DNA of 64,000 bases from Opitutales bacterium UBA2995. GTDB lineage: Bacteria > Verrucomicrobiota > Verrucomicrobiia > Opitutales > UBA2995. The translations under genes were made by a program, and so were the position numbers. The stretch covers positions 232,462 to 296,461 of the forward strand of contig DDZZ01000038.1 in NCBI GenBank assembly GCA_002346535.1, written 5' to 3'. The notes beneath the pieces are model-generated. The model made no database searches. It was not told the DNA's origin and saw nothing but the letters and a program-made list of their open reading frames with translations. Below, piece after piece: positions 8,463 through 17,582 of the stretch; position 1 is the stretch's first letter; the number at the start of each line of letters is the position of its first letter.

Positions 8463-9404
8463 TTAGTAGCCAGAAAAAGCATCGCTAAATTTCCAGGGAG
8501 CTTGATAAACTCCCTGTTGTTGTTTGCGGAGTTGCATGAGCAAATCATTCAGAAGAGAGCTTGCCCCAAACCGATACCGTTCTGGTGAAAGCCAGGCATC
8601 CCCCAAAGTTTCTTTTACAGCAATAAGAAATTGAAGCGCTTGTTTCGAATTCTTGATTCCACCCGCCGGCTTAATGGCAATCGGTGTCCCGGTCTCCAGA
8701 TAAAAATCACGTATGGCTTCAAGTATTACCTGATTGTTTGCCAATGTGGCATTGCCGGAAGTTTTTCCGGTGCTGGTTTTGATAAAATCACCCGGGCGAA
8801 GAACGGCCATTGCAAGAAAAGAGGCTGCCCGGATATTATCATAGGTTTCCAATTCACTAACTTCGAGGATGACCTTCAGACGAGCCTCGCCACAAGCTTC
8901 AGCAGTGGCAGCGATTTCGTTCTGAATCCTTTGAAGATCTCCAGTCAAGAAAGCGCCCCTCTGGATAACCATGTCAATTTCATCGGCGCCATCACGAACG
9001 GCTTGTTTCACCTCCTGCAAGCGAGTGCGCAATGGAAACTGCCCGGAGGGAAAGCCCGTTGCCACCGAGGCCACTTTAATTTTTGCGTCTCCGAGGCAGC
9101 GTCGGGCATGCGTGACCATTGCCGGGTAAACACAGACAGCGGCTACTGTTGGCGTAACCACAAATTCGTCCGGACGAATGGCTTTTCGACAAAGCGATTC
9201 GACTTTTCCAGAGGTATCCTTTCCCTCGAGGGTCGTTAAATCGAGCATAGATACCACCAGATTCAGTCCCCAGACCTTGCTGCTTTTTTTGATACTGCGC
9301 GTCGTGAATTTGGCTACGCGCTCCTCTATGGCAACCTGATCAACTGGGCCTACCTCGTCGAGTAGTCGTTTTAGCGGAGACTTGTTGAGCGCAACGGGCG
9401 GCAT
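8463..9404 (-). CDS. deoC: Deoxyribose-phosphate aldolase, animal-type
   Basis: 313 residues, longer than E. coli DeoC (about 259) and close to the human DERA length. Class I aldolase cleaving 2-deoxyribose-5-phosphate to glyceraldehyde-3-phosphate and acetaldehyde. The Schiff-base Lys is in DFIKTSTGKTSG, the second Lys in IAIKPAGGIK, and the Asp in DEIDMVI; SVATGFPSGQ is also conserved. The N-terminal segment with LTTLEGKDT resembles eukaryotic DERA. It is the first gene of a three-gene minus-strand operon with the two ALDH genes, which gives deoxynucleoside catabolism a route to acetate-level carbon. Confidence 0.93.
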   Translation of the reverse strand: MPPVALNKSPLKRLLDEVGPVDQVAIEERVAKFTTRSIKKSSKVWGLNLVVSMLDLTTLEGKDTSGKVESLCRKAIRPDEFVVTPTVAAVCVYPAMVTHARRCLGDAKIKVASVATGFPSGQFPLRTRLQEVKQAVRDGADEIDMVIQRGAFLTGDLQRIQNEIAATAEACGEARLKVILEVSELETYDNIRAASFLAMAVLRPGDFIKTSTGKTSGNATLANNQVILEAIRDFYLETGTPIAIKPAGGIKNSKQALQFLIAVKETLGDAWLSPERYRFGASSLLNDLLMQLRKQQQGVYQAPWKFSDAFSGY

Positions 9405-9590
9405 GATCGTTTATTTAGGTTCAGTAAGGATTCAATAACAACCTTAATCCTCCCAAAGCGAGAGGCGAGAGGCGTGAAAATTCGGCCAAACAAAAAGAAG
9501 ATTCAGACTGTCTTGATTTTTGGAAATCGGATCGTATAAAAAGTCCGGTTTCAAAAGTATCAACGTACGGAAAACCCCAATAATTTTTAA

Positions 9591-11450
9591 ATGAGTTCGG
9601 TCACACCTGAAAAACATGAATTCCAGGCTGAAGTTAAACAGCTCCTGGATATCGTCATTCATTCCCTTTACACGAACAAAGAGGTTTTTGTCAGGGAACT
9701 GATTTCCAACTCGTCGGACGCACTTGAAAAACTGAGGCATCTAAAAATTACTGAAAAGGACATCTTCGACGATCATCTGGAACTCGAAATCAATATAACA
9801 ACGGATGATACGGCCAATACCATTACCATCCAAGATTTTGGATTGGGCATGTCCCATGATGAATTGGTGGAAAACCTGGGAACGATCGCACATTCCGGTT
9901 CAAAACAGTTCCTGCAGGCAATCAAAGAAGGTGGTGAAGAAAACGCCAACCTGATCGGACAATTCGGGGTAGGATTTTATAGCGCGTTTATGGTAGCCAG
10001 CGAAGTCAAAGTTTACTCTCACAGTTGGAAAGAAGACGAAGAAGGGCACTTGTGGAAAAGCGATGGATCGGGAGCCTATGAGATAGAGCCGGTGGAAGGA
10101 CAAAGACGGGGCACGAAAATCGTTATTTCATTGGCGGAAGAACAAAAGGAGCTTGCCAAGGCCGAACAAATTCAACGGATCATCAAAGAGTACTCCTCCT
10201 TCGTACAGTTCCCCATCAACCTTAACGGGGAACGCGTCAACACCCAGGACGCAATCTGGTTGAAAAACACCTCCGAAGTTAAGGATGAAGATTACACCGA
10301 GTTCTACAAATTTGCCTGCAAGGCATTCGACGAGCCCATGTTGAGGCTGCACTTCAATGCGGATGCGCCGCTCACCATTAATGCCCTTCTATATACACCG
10401 GCTACCAACATAGAAGCCATGGGATTCACAAGAGCCGAATCGGAAGTGGCCCTGTATTGTCGTAAGGTTTTGATCGATGCAGAACCCAAAGGTTTGTTTC
10501 CTGAATGGCTGCGCTTTCTGAAAGGTGTTGTCGACAGTGAGGATTTGCCTCTGAACATTTCCAGAGAGACCATGCAGGATAGTGCCTTGGTTCAAAAGTT
10601 GAATTCAGTGCTGACCAAACGATACCTCCGGCAACTCGAGGAGGAAGCTAAGAAACGGCCAGAGACTTTCGAGAAGTTCTGGAATACATTTGGCAGCTTT
10701 TTAAAGGAAGGGGTGACGAGCGATTTCACACACAAGGACCAACTCACCAAGCTCTTGCGCTTTGAATCCTCCATAACGGACAAAGGCAAGCTGACGAGCC
10801 TCGAAGATTACGTTTCGGGCATGAAGGAAGACCAAAAAGAGATTTATTACCTGCAAGGAAGCAATCGCGAATCCATAGAAAACGGTCCGTACTTGGAGGC
10901 ATTTAAAGCGCGCAATTTGGAGGTACTGTTTCTTTACCTGCCTATAGACGAATTCGTGATGAACAATATTCGGGAATTCGATAGCAAGACACTGATTTCC
11001 GCAGATCAGGACGATATAGAAATGGAACAGCTGACTCCGGAAGATGCTGGCGAACCGCTGGAAAGCAGCGAGGCCGACAAGTTATGCGGCTGGCTGAAGG
11101 AAACCTTGGGTGAACGTGTGGAGAGCGTTCGTTCCAGCGACCGACTGATTGACAGCCCGGCAATGTCTTCAAATAGCGATAAATTTATGACCAACTCCAT
11201 GAGGCGCATGATGCAGCAAATGAATCCGGATGCGCCGAAAATGGATGCGAAGGTGGTGCTTCACATAAATCCAAGGCACGGCCTCGTTAAAAACCTGGCA
11301 AGCCTGAGAGACTCTGATCCCGACCTGGCCAAATCGGTAGCCGAGCAGATCTTCGACAATACTTTGGTGGAAGCAGGGATCCTCGATGATCCTAAAAAAA
11401 TGTTGGGCCGGGTGTACGAACTTTTGGAAAAACTCTCCACCAAAGACTAA
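9591..11450 (+). CDS. htpG: Molecular chaperone HtpG (Hsp90)
   Basis: 619 residues, normal for bacterial Hsp90. The N-terminal GHKL ATPase domain shows ELISNSSDALEKL, DFGLGMS and GQFGVGFYSAFM. The middle domain has the conserved NISRETMQ segment, and a short C-terminal dimerisation domain ends near 615. Cytoplasmic ATP-dependent chaperone for stress-damaged or metastable proteins. It is divergent from deoC with a 186-base gap that must hold both promoters; I could not pick a convincing heat-shock promoter. It is followed by ppk1 after a 162-base gap. Confidence 0.97.
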   Translation: MSSVTPEKHEFQAEVKQLLDIVIHSLYTNKEVFVRELISNSSDALEKLRHLKITEKDIFDDHLELEINITTDDTANTITIQDFGLGMSHDELVENLGTIAHSGSKQFLQAIKEGGEENANLIGQFGVGFYSAFMVASEVKVYSHSWKEDEEGHLWKSDGSGAYEIEPVEGQRRGTKIVISLAEEQKELAKAEQIQRIIKEYSSFVQFPINLNGERVNTQDAIWLKNTSEVKDEDYTEFYKFACKAFDEPMLRLHFNADAPLTINALLYTPATNIEAMGFTRAESEVALYCRKVLIDAEPKGLFPEWLRFLKGVVDSEDLPLNISRETMQDSALVQKLNSVLTKRYLRQLEEEAKKRPETFEKFWNTFGSFLKEGVTSDFTHKDQLTKLLRFESSITDKGKLTSLEDYVSGMKEDQKEIYYLQGSNRESIENGPYLEAFKARNLEVLFLYLPIDEFVMNNIREFDSKTLISADQDDIEMEQLTPEDAGEPLESSEADKLCGWLKETLGERVESVRSSDRLIDSPAMSSNSDKFMTNSMRRMMQQMNPDAPKMDAKVVLHINPRHGLVKNLASLRDSDPDLAKSVAEQIFDNTLVEAGILDDPKKMLGRVYELLEKLSTKD

Positions 11451-11612
11451 CTTGGACGAACCTTGCCAGCAGTTAATGCAGCATTGGTTTCTCTCAGAAC
11501 AATTCAAAGTTTGTTTCTTGGGATATCCTCGAAGCATAAAACAAATTTCACGGAATTGTAACTCAATAACGCTTTATTCCGATGCATTCATGCTTCAAGG
11601 TTAGCTGTTTGC

Positions 11613-13715
11613 ATGAGTAAAAAACAGCCACCGGCCCAAAAAAAAGTCCCCTACTTCAATCGAGAATTGAGTTGGCTGGCATTTAATCGTCGCGTTCTCG
11701 AACAAGCGATGAGTGAAAAATATCCGGTACTTGAACGGGTAAAGTTCCTTTCTTTCGTAAGTAGCAATTTGGATGAGTTTTTCGAAATCCGTGTAGCCGG
11801 GCTTATGCAGCAGGTAGATTCCCACGTGAGCGAACTAAGCATGGATGGGAAGAGCCCCAAGCAGCAGTTGACAGAGATTCAGGAAAAGGCCCGAGCCCTG
11901 GTCGACAAGCAATACAAGTGCTGGCACGAACTCCTCCTCCCGAACCTCAGCAAAGAAGGAATTGAATTCAGGACTCCGAAACAATTGTCAAAACAGGAAC
12001 TAGAATGGGTCCGGCAATATTTCGACAAAGAAGTCTATCCGGTGCTCACACCACTAGCTATCGATCCAACCCACCCGTTTCCGCAAATTGGCAACAAAAC
12101 CCTCAACCTTATCGTCTGGATTCAAGGCAAGGCCAGAAATCCTGAAAGCCATCAAATGGCCATTATACCGGTACCGCGAATTCTTAACCGGGTGGTGCGA
12201 ATCGAATCGGAGGATTCTGACAAGATGAGGTTCATCTTTTTGAGCGACATTGTAAAAGTCTTCGCACACACCTTGTTTCCGGGATACCGGACAAAATCGG
12301 CTCATGCATTCCGGATATCGCGCAACAGTGACTTGTATTTCGATGAGGAGGAGGTCGAAAACCTGGTAACCAAGATCGAAGAGGAGCTCTGGAACCTTCG
12401 GAAAAACGATCCGGTTCGTCTGGAAATCGAACACCGGATTGAAGAACCTTTGCTTGAAGAGCTACTAAACCAGATCAATCTCAAAGAGGAACATGTCTAC
12501 CGCATCAACGGGCCTCTCAACATGATGCGCCTGCGCGATTTCAAAGACATGGTACCCAGGAGTGATCTCAAGTTTAAGACCTTCATCCCATACGTCCGGC
12601 CTCCGCTTAACAAACGGGAGCCTATTTTCAATATACTTTCCAGGGATGATATTCTGCTGCATCACCCATTCGATTCATTCACCCCCGTTGTAGAGTTTAT
12701 CGAACAGGCCGCAAGGGACCCGCAAGTTTTTGCTATTAAACAAACACTGTATCGAACTAGTGGAGACAGCCCTATTATCAATGCGCTTAAAGAGGCATCC
12801 CTGAACGGCAAGCAGGTGACTGCGCTGGTTGAGCTAAAGGCGAGATTTGACGAGGCCAACAACATACAATGGGCGCGCGAATTGGAAGAAGCGGACGTTC
12901 ACGTGGTTTATGGACTGACACATTTGAAGACGCACTGCAAATGTTGCCTTGTCGTTCGACGCGAACCCGACGGTCTAAAACGGTACTGCCACCTTGGCAC
13001 TGGAAATTACAATCCAAAAACAGCAAAACTGTACACCGATTTGAGCTACCTGACAGCCAAGGAAGATATAACCAAGGAAGCTGCGGACCTATTCAACACC
13101 CTAACCGGTTTCGCACGTTCTCCCAATTTCCAAGTCCTGAAGGTAGCGCCCTTCAATCTCCATCGGGAAATGAACCAATTGATCAGAGCTGAAGCGCAAA
13201 GCGCCCGGGATGGTAAACCGGCAAAAATTATAGCCAAGGTAAACAGCCTGATCGACCAGGAAACCATTGACAATTTATACACAGCTTCGATCGCCGGTGT
13301 TGAAATCCTTTTAATTGTCCGGGGAATTTGTGGCCTTGTCCCGGGATTGCCAGAAGTGAGTGAAAACATTCGGGTCATTAGCATTTTGGGGCGTTACTTG
13401 GAACATAGTCGCATATATTATTTCGAAAACGGTGACAACCATCCCTTGTTGTTCATTGGAAGCGCTGACTGGATGCCAAGGAATTTTTTCAGACGCATCG
13501 AATGCGTGTTTCCGATTAGAACCCCATGCATGAAGAAGAGAATATTGACCGAGATGCTCGAAAATTACTTGTGCGACACCAAGTTCGCAAAAGAGCTTCT
13601 GCCATCTGGGGAATACGTCACCGTGAAACGTAAGCCCCGACAAAGGGCGTTTTCGATTCAAGAGCACTTGATTGAGCAGACAGAAAAACTTCGGGATAAC
13701 CTCATTCAAGCGTGA
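11613..13715 (+). CDS. ppk1: Polyphosphate kinase 1
   Basis: 700 residues, normal PPK1 length. Makes polyphosphate from ATP, reversibly. The N-terminal domain begins with FNRELSWLAFNRRVLEQA. The phospholipase-D-like catalytic domains include THLKTHCK, whose His matches the autophosphorylated histidine, and RYCHLGTGNYNPKTAKLYTD. A C-terminal basic tail ends at about 700. The gene stands alone: no exopolyphosphatase lies nearby. Immediately downstream begins a glycosyltransferase remnant whose 5' end appears to have been lost at or near the ppk1 stop. Confidence 0.97.
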   Translation: MSKKQPPAQKKVPYFNRELSWLAFNRRVLEQAMSEKYPVLERVKFLSFVSSNLDEFFEIRVAGLMQQVDSHVSELSMDGKSPKQQLTEIQEKARALVDKQYKCWHELLLPNLSKEGIEFRTPKQLSKQELEWVRQYFDKEVYPVLTPLAIDPTHPFPQIGNKTLNLIVWIQGKARNPESHQMAIIPVPRILNRVVRIESEDSDKMRFIFLSDIVKVFAHTLFPGYRTKSAHAFRISRNSDLYFDEEEVENLVTKIEEELWNLRKNDPVRLEIEHRIEEPLLEELLNQINLKEEHVYRINGPLNMMRLRDFKDMVPRSDLKFKTFIPYVRPPLNKREPIFNILSRDDILLHHPFDSFTPVVEFIEQAARDPQVFAIKQTLYRTSGDSPIINALKEASLNGKQVTALVELKARFDEANNIQWARELEEADVHVVYGLTHLKTHCKCCLVVRREPDGLKRYCHLGTGNYNPKTAKLYTDLSYLTAKEDITKEAADLFNTLTGFARSPNFQVLKVAPFNLHREMNQLIRAEAQSARDGKPAKIIAKVNSLIDQETIDNLYTASIAGVEILLIVRGICGLVPGLPEVSENIRVISILGRYLEHSRIYYFENGDNHPLLFIGSADWMPRNFFRRIECVFPIRTPCMKKRILTEMLENYLCDTKFAKELLPSGEYVTVKRKPRQRAFSIQEHLIEQTEKLRDNLIQA

Positions 13716-14654
13716 AATTAAGCACTGCGTAAATATATTGAAGATAAGAAGTACATTCAAGGCTAGCACCAAGCGAATAACCTATTTGGGGCCTCTGGAA
13801 GGTTATAAGCAGATTTTGACGGAAAACCGAGTCGGACAAGCTTCCGACCGTTTTATTGCTGCAGAACAAATTCTTCAAAATATCAAAACTACGAAAGTAT
13901 TTGGGAAAGAGGGCTTCTTCTTAAACAAGTTTTCCCTGGCATCGAAATACAAAATCTCAGCTCAGATAAACGCACTCGAAGATAATGATGCAGATGCTGT
14001 ATACAGCCCCTGGACGAAATTTGAATTCAATGGCAAATCGGTAAAACCAGATGGACCGATTCTTCAAACGAAACCATTGCCCGGTTCAAAGTTTTTGTAC
14101 GCCTTGCTTCACCAGTGGGCGACAGTCCTGCAAACTTTTCTGTTTAAAAAGGATTTTCTGGACCAGATAGGCCCGTTCAAAACAGACGTAAACTATCTGG
14201 AAGACATCGATTACTTCGTCCAATCCTCAGCGATGCCAAAGTCGTATTCGAACAAAGCTCCCTTGCACTTTACCGCAACAACTCCCACAACAAGCTTTCC
14301 GAAACCTTGGAAAGCACGGAGAGCCGGCGCAAAGATGAAACGCTCTTTTTCGATTCTTTCGTGCACCACATAAAGGAATATCTTGCCGACCAATTGGATT
14401 ACTACGCCAAGCACATGGCTCTAATCTATAACAGGCTTTCAAACCATCGAAACTTTCTCGATTCACTCGAAGAATTTATGTCTCTCAAACCTTATCTTCC
14501 GCCTCAATGGAAAATAAATTTGCGAAAAAGTCCTTTACTTTGGGCCGGTAGAATCAAGCAAAGAATATACGGCTGGCGATGGTGCAGTTTATACTATCCC
14601 AAAAACTTAAAGAACACCAATTTAACCTCATCGGGGACCTGGGTTACGAAGTAG
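13716..14654 (+). pseudogene. Family 2 glycosyltransferase remnant, 5'-truncated and frameshifted
   Basis: A recognisable GT2 core: ADAVYSPWTKFEFNG, QTFLFKKDFLDQIGPF and YLEDIDYF. The usual N-terminal nucleotide-sugar-binding segment (VIPTYN-type) is missing between the ppk1 stop and about 13780. Just after DIDYFVQ (near 14222) the frame shifts by one; the continuation reads LSDAKVVFEQSSLALYRNNS and runs through to the TAG at about 14654. The gene therefore cannot make a full transferase. It sits directly upstream of two sugar epimerase genes and was probably part of a surface polysaccharide cluster. The start is approximate. Confidence 0.75.
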
Positions 14655-14704
14655 TAAACTTCTAAACCAACTTTCCAACACCGTACTGGAACCTACTATC
14701 CGTC

Positions 14705-15760
14705 ATGAAAAAACTATTAGTTACCGGCTCGTCTGGATTAATCGGATCTGAAGTTTGCGGATTCTTCCATAAACAGGGGTTTGAAGTCCACGGAGTGGAC
14801 AACAACCAAAGAGCGGTCTTTTTAGGACCTCAAGGAGACACCCGCTGGAATCAGAACCAGCTCATGAAACAATTGGAAAACTTCCAACACCACGAGGTGG
14901 ATATCAGGGACCGTGAAAGTATCCAGAACCTTGTAAAATCGGTGGCACCGGATGCTATTATCCATACCGCGGCTCAGCCGAGTCACGACCGGGCAGCTGC
15001 AATCCCGTTTGACGATTTTGACACCAATGCCGTTGGGGCACTCAACCTGCTTGAGGCCAATCGCCAAGTGGACGTCTCAACTCCCTTCATTCACATGTCC
15101 ACCAACAAAGTCTATGGTGATGCTCCGAATAATATTAAATTAAAAGAGCTGGAAAAGCGATGGGATTACGACGATCCGGAATATGCAGAAGGCATCCCAG
15201 AAACATTTTCAATTGATCAATGTAAACACTCTCTATTTGGAGCATCCAAAGTAGCCGCTGACATAATCGTTCAAGAGTACGGTCGCTATTTCGACATGCC
15301 ATCCTGCTGTCTGCGCGGAGGGTGCCTGACGGGGCCCAATCATACGGGAGTGGAATTACACGGATTCCTGTCCTATCTGGTAAAATGTAACCTCGAAGGG
15401 AAAGAGTACAAGATATTTGGGTACAAAGGGAAACAGGTTCGAGACAACATCCACTCCGAAGACGTGGTAAGGTTCATGTATGAATTTTACAGGAGCCCGA
15501 AATGTGGAGAAGTCTACAACATGGGAGGCGGGAAAAACAATTCCTGCTCAATCCTCGAAGCCTTTGAGATCGCATCCAAGTTTTCGGGTAAGGAACAAGT
15601 CTATACCTATATGGATGACAACAGAATCGGAGACCATATCTGTTACTACAGCGACCTTTCCAAGATGAAAGAACACTACCCTGGTTGGGATATCACCATT
15701 TCACTGGAGGAAACCATTGGGCAGATCGTAGAGGCTTGGAAAACACGCCAGGCATCATGA
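14705..15760 (+). CDS. NAD-dependent nucleotide-sugar epimerase/dehydratase, CDP-paratose 2-epimerase-like
   Basis: 351 residues, extended-SDR fold. NAD motif GSSGLIGSE at the N-terminus, then DIRD, HTAAQPSHD and the STNKVYGDAP block found in CDP-tyvelose epimerase relatives. The SDR YxxxK site reads FGASK, with Phe178 where the catalytic Tyr is expected and Lys182 kept. I recall related epimerases with the same Phe, so this may be a subfamily trait. The stop overlaps the next epimerase start as ATGA. Both probably act on an activated sugar for surface glycan; substrate unknown. The genes around them in this cluster are broken. Confidence 0.85.
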   Translation: MKKLLVTGSSGLIGSEVCGFFHKQGFEVHGVDNNQRAVFLGPQGDTRWNQNQLMKQLENFQHHEVDIRDRESIQNLVKSVAPDAIIHTAAQPSHDRAAAIPFDDFDTNAVGALNLLEANRQVDVSTPFIHMSTNKVYGDAPNNIKLKELEKRWDYDDPEYAEGIPETFSIDQCKHSLFGASKVAADIIVQEYGRYFDMPSCCLRGGCLTGPNHTGVELHGFLSYLVKCNLEGKEYKIFGYKGKQVRDNIHSEDVVRFMYEFYRSPKCGEVYNMGGGKNNSCSILEAFEIASKFSGKEQVYTYMDDNRIGDHICYYSDLSKMKEHYPGWDITISLEETIGQIVEAWKTRQAS

Positions 15761-16824
15761 GGATTTTGATTACAGGAGTTGCAGGGTTTGTAGGAAGCAC
15801 TTTAGCGAAGGCGCTATTAAAGGCGCAATCGGATCTGGAAATTATCGGCATTGATAATTTTATCCGGCCCGGCAGCGAAAACAACCGCTTGGAGCTAAAG
15901 GACCTCGGCATAAAGGTTTTCAATGGCGACATACGGAACCGCAGCGACTTGGAAACGCTCCCGAAGGTCGGATTTATTATCGATGCAGCCGCCAATCCAT
16001 GCGTTTTGGCCGGAGTGGACGGTAAAACCAGTAGTATCCAACTCATCGAGCACAACCTTGGCGGAACTGTAAACCTTTTGGAACTTTGCAAAAACAAGGG
16101 GGCCGGATTTATTTTGTTGAGCACCAGCCGCGTTTATTCGATCCCCGGCATCAGCGCTATTGAAGTCGATTCTAAAGAAGGGGGGTTCGTTCCGGTACCT
16201 AATCAAGCTTTCCCCGACGGCTTAAGTGAGTACGGTGTCAGTGAAGACTACAGCACACAAGCCCCAATTTCCCTTTACGGAGCTTCAAAAGTTACATCCG
16301 AAGTTCTGGCCTTGGAATATGGGCACACCTTTGATTTTCCGGTTTGGATAAATCGCTGTGGCGTTCTGGCTGGCAGCGGACAATTTGGACGACCGGATCA
16401 AGGCATCTTTTCTTTCTGGATCAACGCTTACCTGCGGAAGCAGCCGCTCAAATACATTGGGTTCGGCGGACAGGGTCACCAAGTGAGGGATTGTCTACAC
16501 CCAAAGGATCTTGTACCCGTAATTCTGCGACAATTTGGAGAACCGTCTACCGACAGGGAACAAATCTGCAACTTCAGCGGAGGCATAAAAAACAGCATGT
16601 CCCTGGCACAGCTTTCCAGTTGGTGTGAGCAAAAATGTGGCTCGCACGACATCGGTGCAGAACTTGCAATGCGGCCGTTTGACATCCCCTGGATGGTGTT
16701 GGACAACCGCAAAGCGAAAACAGTCTGGGGATGGCAGCCCGAAACATCAATCGAGCTGGTCCTGGAAGAAATCCTGGCCCATGCTCACGAACATCCTGAT
16801 TGGCTGGAACTTTCCAAACCCTAA
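15757..16824 (+). CDS. NAD-dependent nucleotide-sugar epimerase, second copy
   Basis: 355 residues when started at the ATG that overlaps the upstream stop (ATGA). A longer in-frame start 24 codons upstream lies inside the first epimerase and is unlikely. NAD motif GVAGFVGS, DAAANP, STSRVYS, and an intact YGASK site with Tyr174 and Lys178. It is a distant paralogue of the preceding gene, with the same domain order. The tandem pair suggests two consecutive modifications of one sugar, or a heteromeric enzyme. Downstream is an acetyltransferase remnant, so the sugar pathway may no longer end in a finished glycan. Confidence 0.85.
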   Translation: MRILITGVAGFVGSTLAKALLKAQSDLEIIGIDNFIRPGSENNRLELKDLGIKVFNGDIRNRSDLETLPKVGFIIDAAANPCVLAGVDGKTSSIQLIEHNLGGTVNLLELCKNKGAGFILLSTSRVYSIPGISAIEVDSKEGGFVPVPNQAFPDGLSEYGVSEDYSTQAPISLYGASKVTSEVLALEYGHTFDFPVWINRCGVLAGSGQFGRPDQGIFSFWINAYLRKQPLKYIGFGGQGHQVRDCLHPKDLVPVILRQFGEPSTDREQICNFSGGIKNSMSLAQLSSWCEQKCGSHDIGAELAMRPFDIPWMVLDNRKAKTVWGWQPETSIELVLEEILAHAHEHPDWLELSKP

Positions 16825-16920
16825 ATGGCCAAAATCTCAATCCTATTCATGCAACTCAAATGCCTCAGAAACAATTTCAAAACTGCCGGAGAAGTCGCAG
16901 TAAGCCTTTTTCCGTCATGA

Positions 16921-17310
16921 GCCATCCTCCTTAAAGGACACAATGAAGGGCAAAGGTGGGGCAATTATGGCCTAAGTATACAATCATTGCCTCAACGATT
17001 TTCCTTTCCGAAAAGTTCGAAAAATCTACCTGAAGCTCTACCCGGGATCCATGGGGAAAAAGTAGAGGTAAAGACAGACGTTAGCTTTCTGCATGAGCCC
17101 AAGATTCATCTTGGAAATAGAGCAGCTATCAACTGGGGTTGTGTTTTGGATGGACGGAAGTTTGAATTAAAATCGGGGACAATGTCTCAATTGGGCCTGA
17201 TGCGACTATCCGGACCCTGAGGCATTATCGGAGCAGTCACCTTGATCGGACTTATTGGAGCTCGCCGCATGAACGCGAAAAGCTGACGGTAACTTACTTT
17301 AACAGCAAAA
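16921..17310 (+). pseudogene. Left-handed beta-helix (hexapeptide) acetyltransferase remnant
   Basis: In one frame the text KIHLGNRAAINWGCVLDG followed by KFEL is a typical WcaF/maltose-acetyltransferase-type hexapeptide start. The match continues only after a one-base frame change, as IGDNVSIGPDATIRTL. The shift falls at a run of four A near 17170; a fifth A would restore the frame. The sequence further on is poorly conserved, and no clear family C-terminus is seen. No proper start codon precedes it: a TGA lies at 16918-16920. Sugar O-acetylation is the expected original role. The ends are approximate. Confidence 0.65.
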
Positions 17311-17338
17311 AAGGCTCTCCTGTGGGAGAGCCTTTTTT
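17307..17338. terminator. Bidirectional-looking rho-independent terminator
   Basis: An 8-bp perfect stem (GGCTCTCC / GGAGAGCC) with a 4-base loop TGTG, flanked by A6 on the left and T6 on the right. It would end transcription of the epimerase/acetyltransferase unit before the histidine kinase at 17583. The 244 bases after it up to the kinase hold no gene that I can support. Confidence 0.88.
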
Positions 17339-17582
17339 GGTTCCCTATTTATTAGGAAGAATCGAAGAAGGCTTGAAAATGACCTACCATAAAGATTTGA
17401 AGATCCTGCCCAGATTTCACTCAATTTCCGCAAAAATTGTAAAAGGCATAGCAAAATCCCCAAAGTTTTTATAGGGAATTTCCATATGGACATTTGGTGT
17501 TTTTCCTGTAATAAATGACCGATTACTTTCTGAACCATCTGGAGAATTCAATCTAGGCCATTCAAGCTCAAAGACATAGAAA

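Noticed and set aside
13672..13715. Start codon for the GT2 remnant inside ppk1
   Set aside because: The Met is out of frame within conserved ppk1 coding sequence and is not a credible start.
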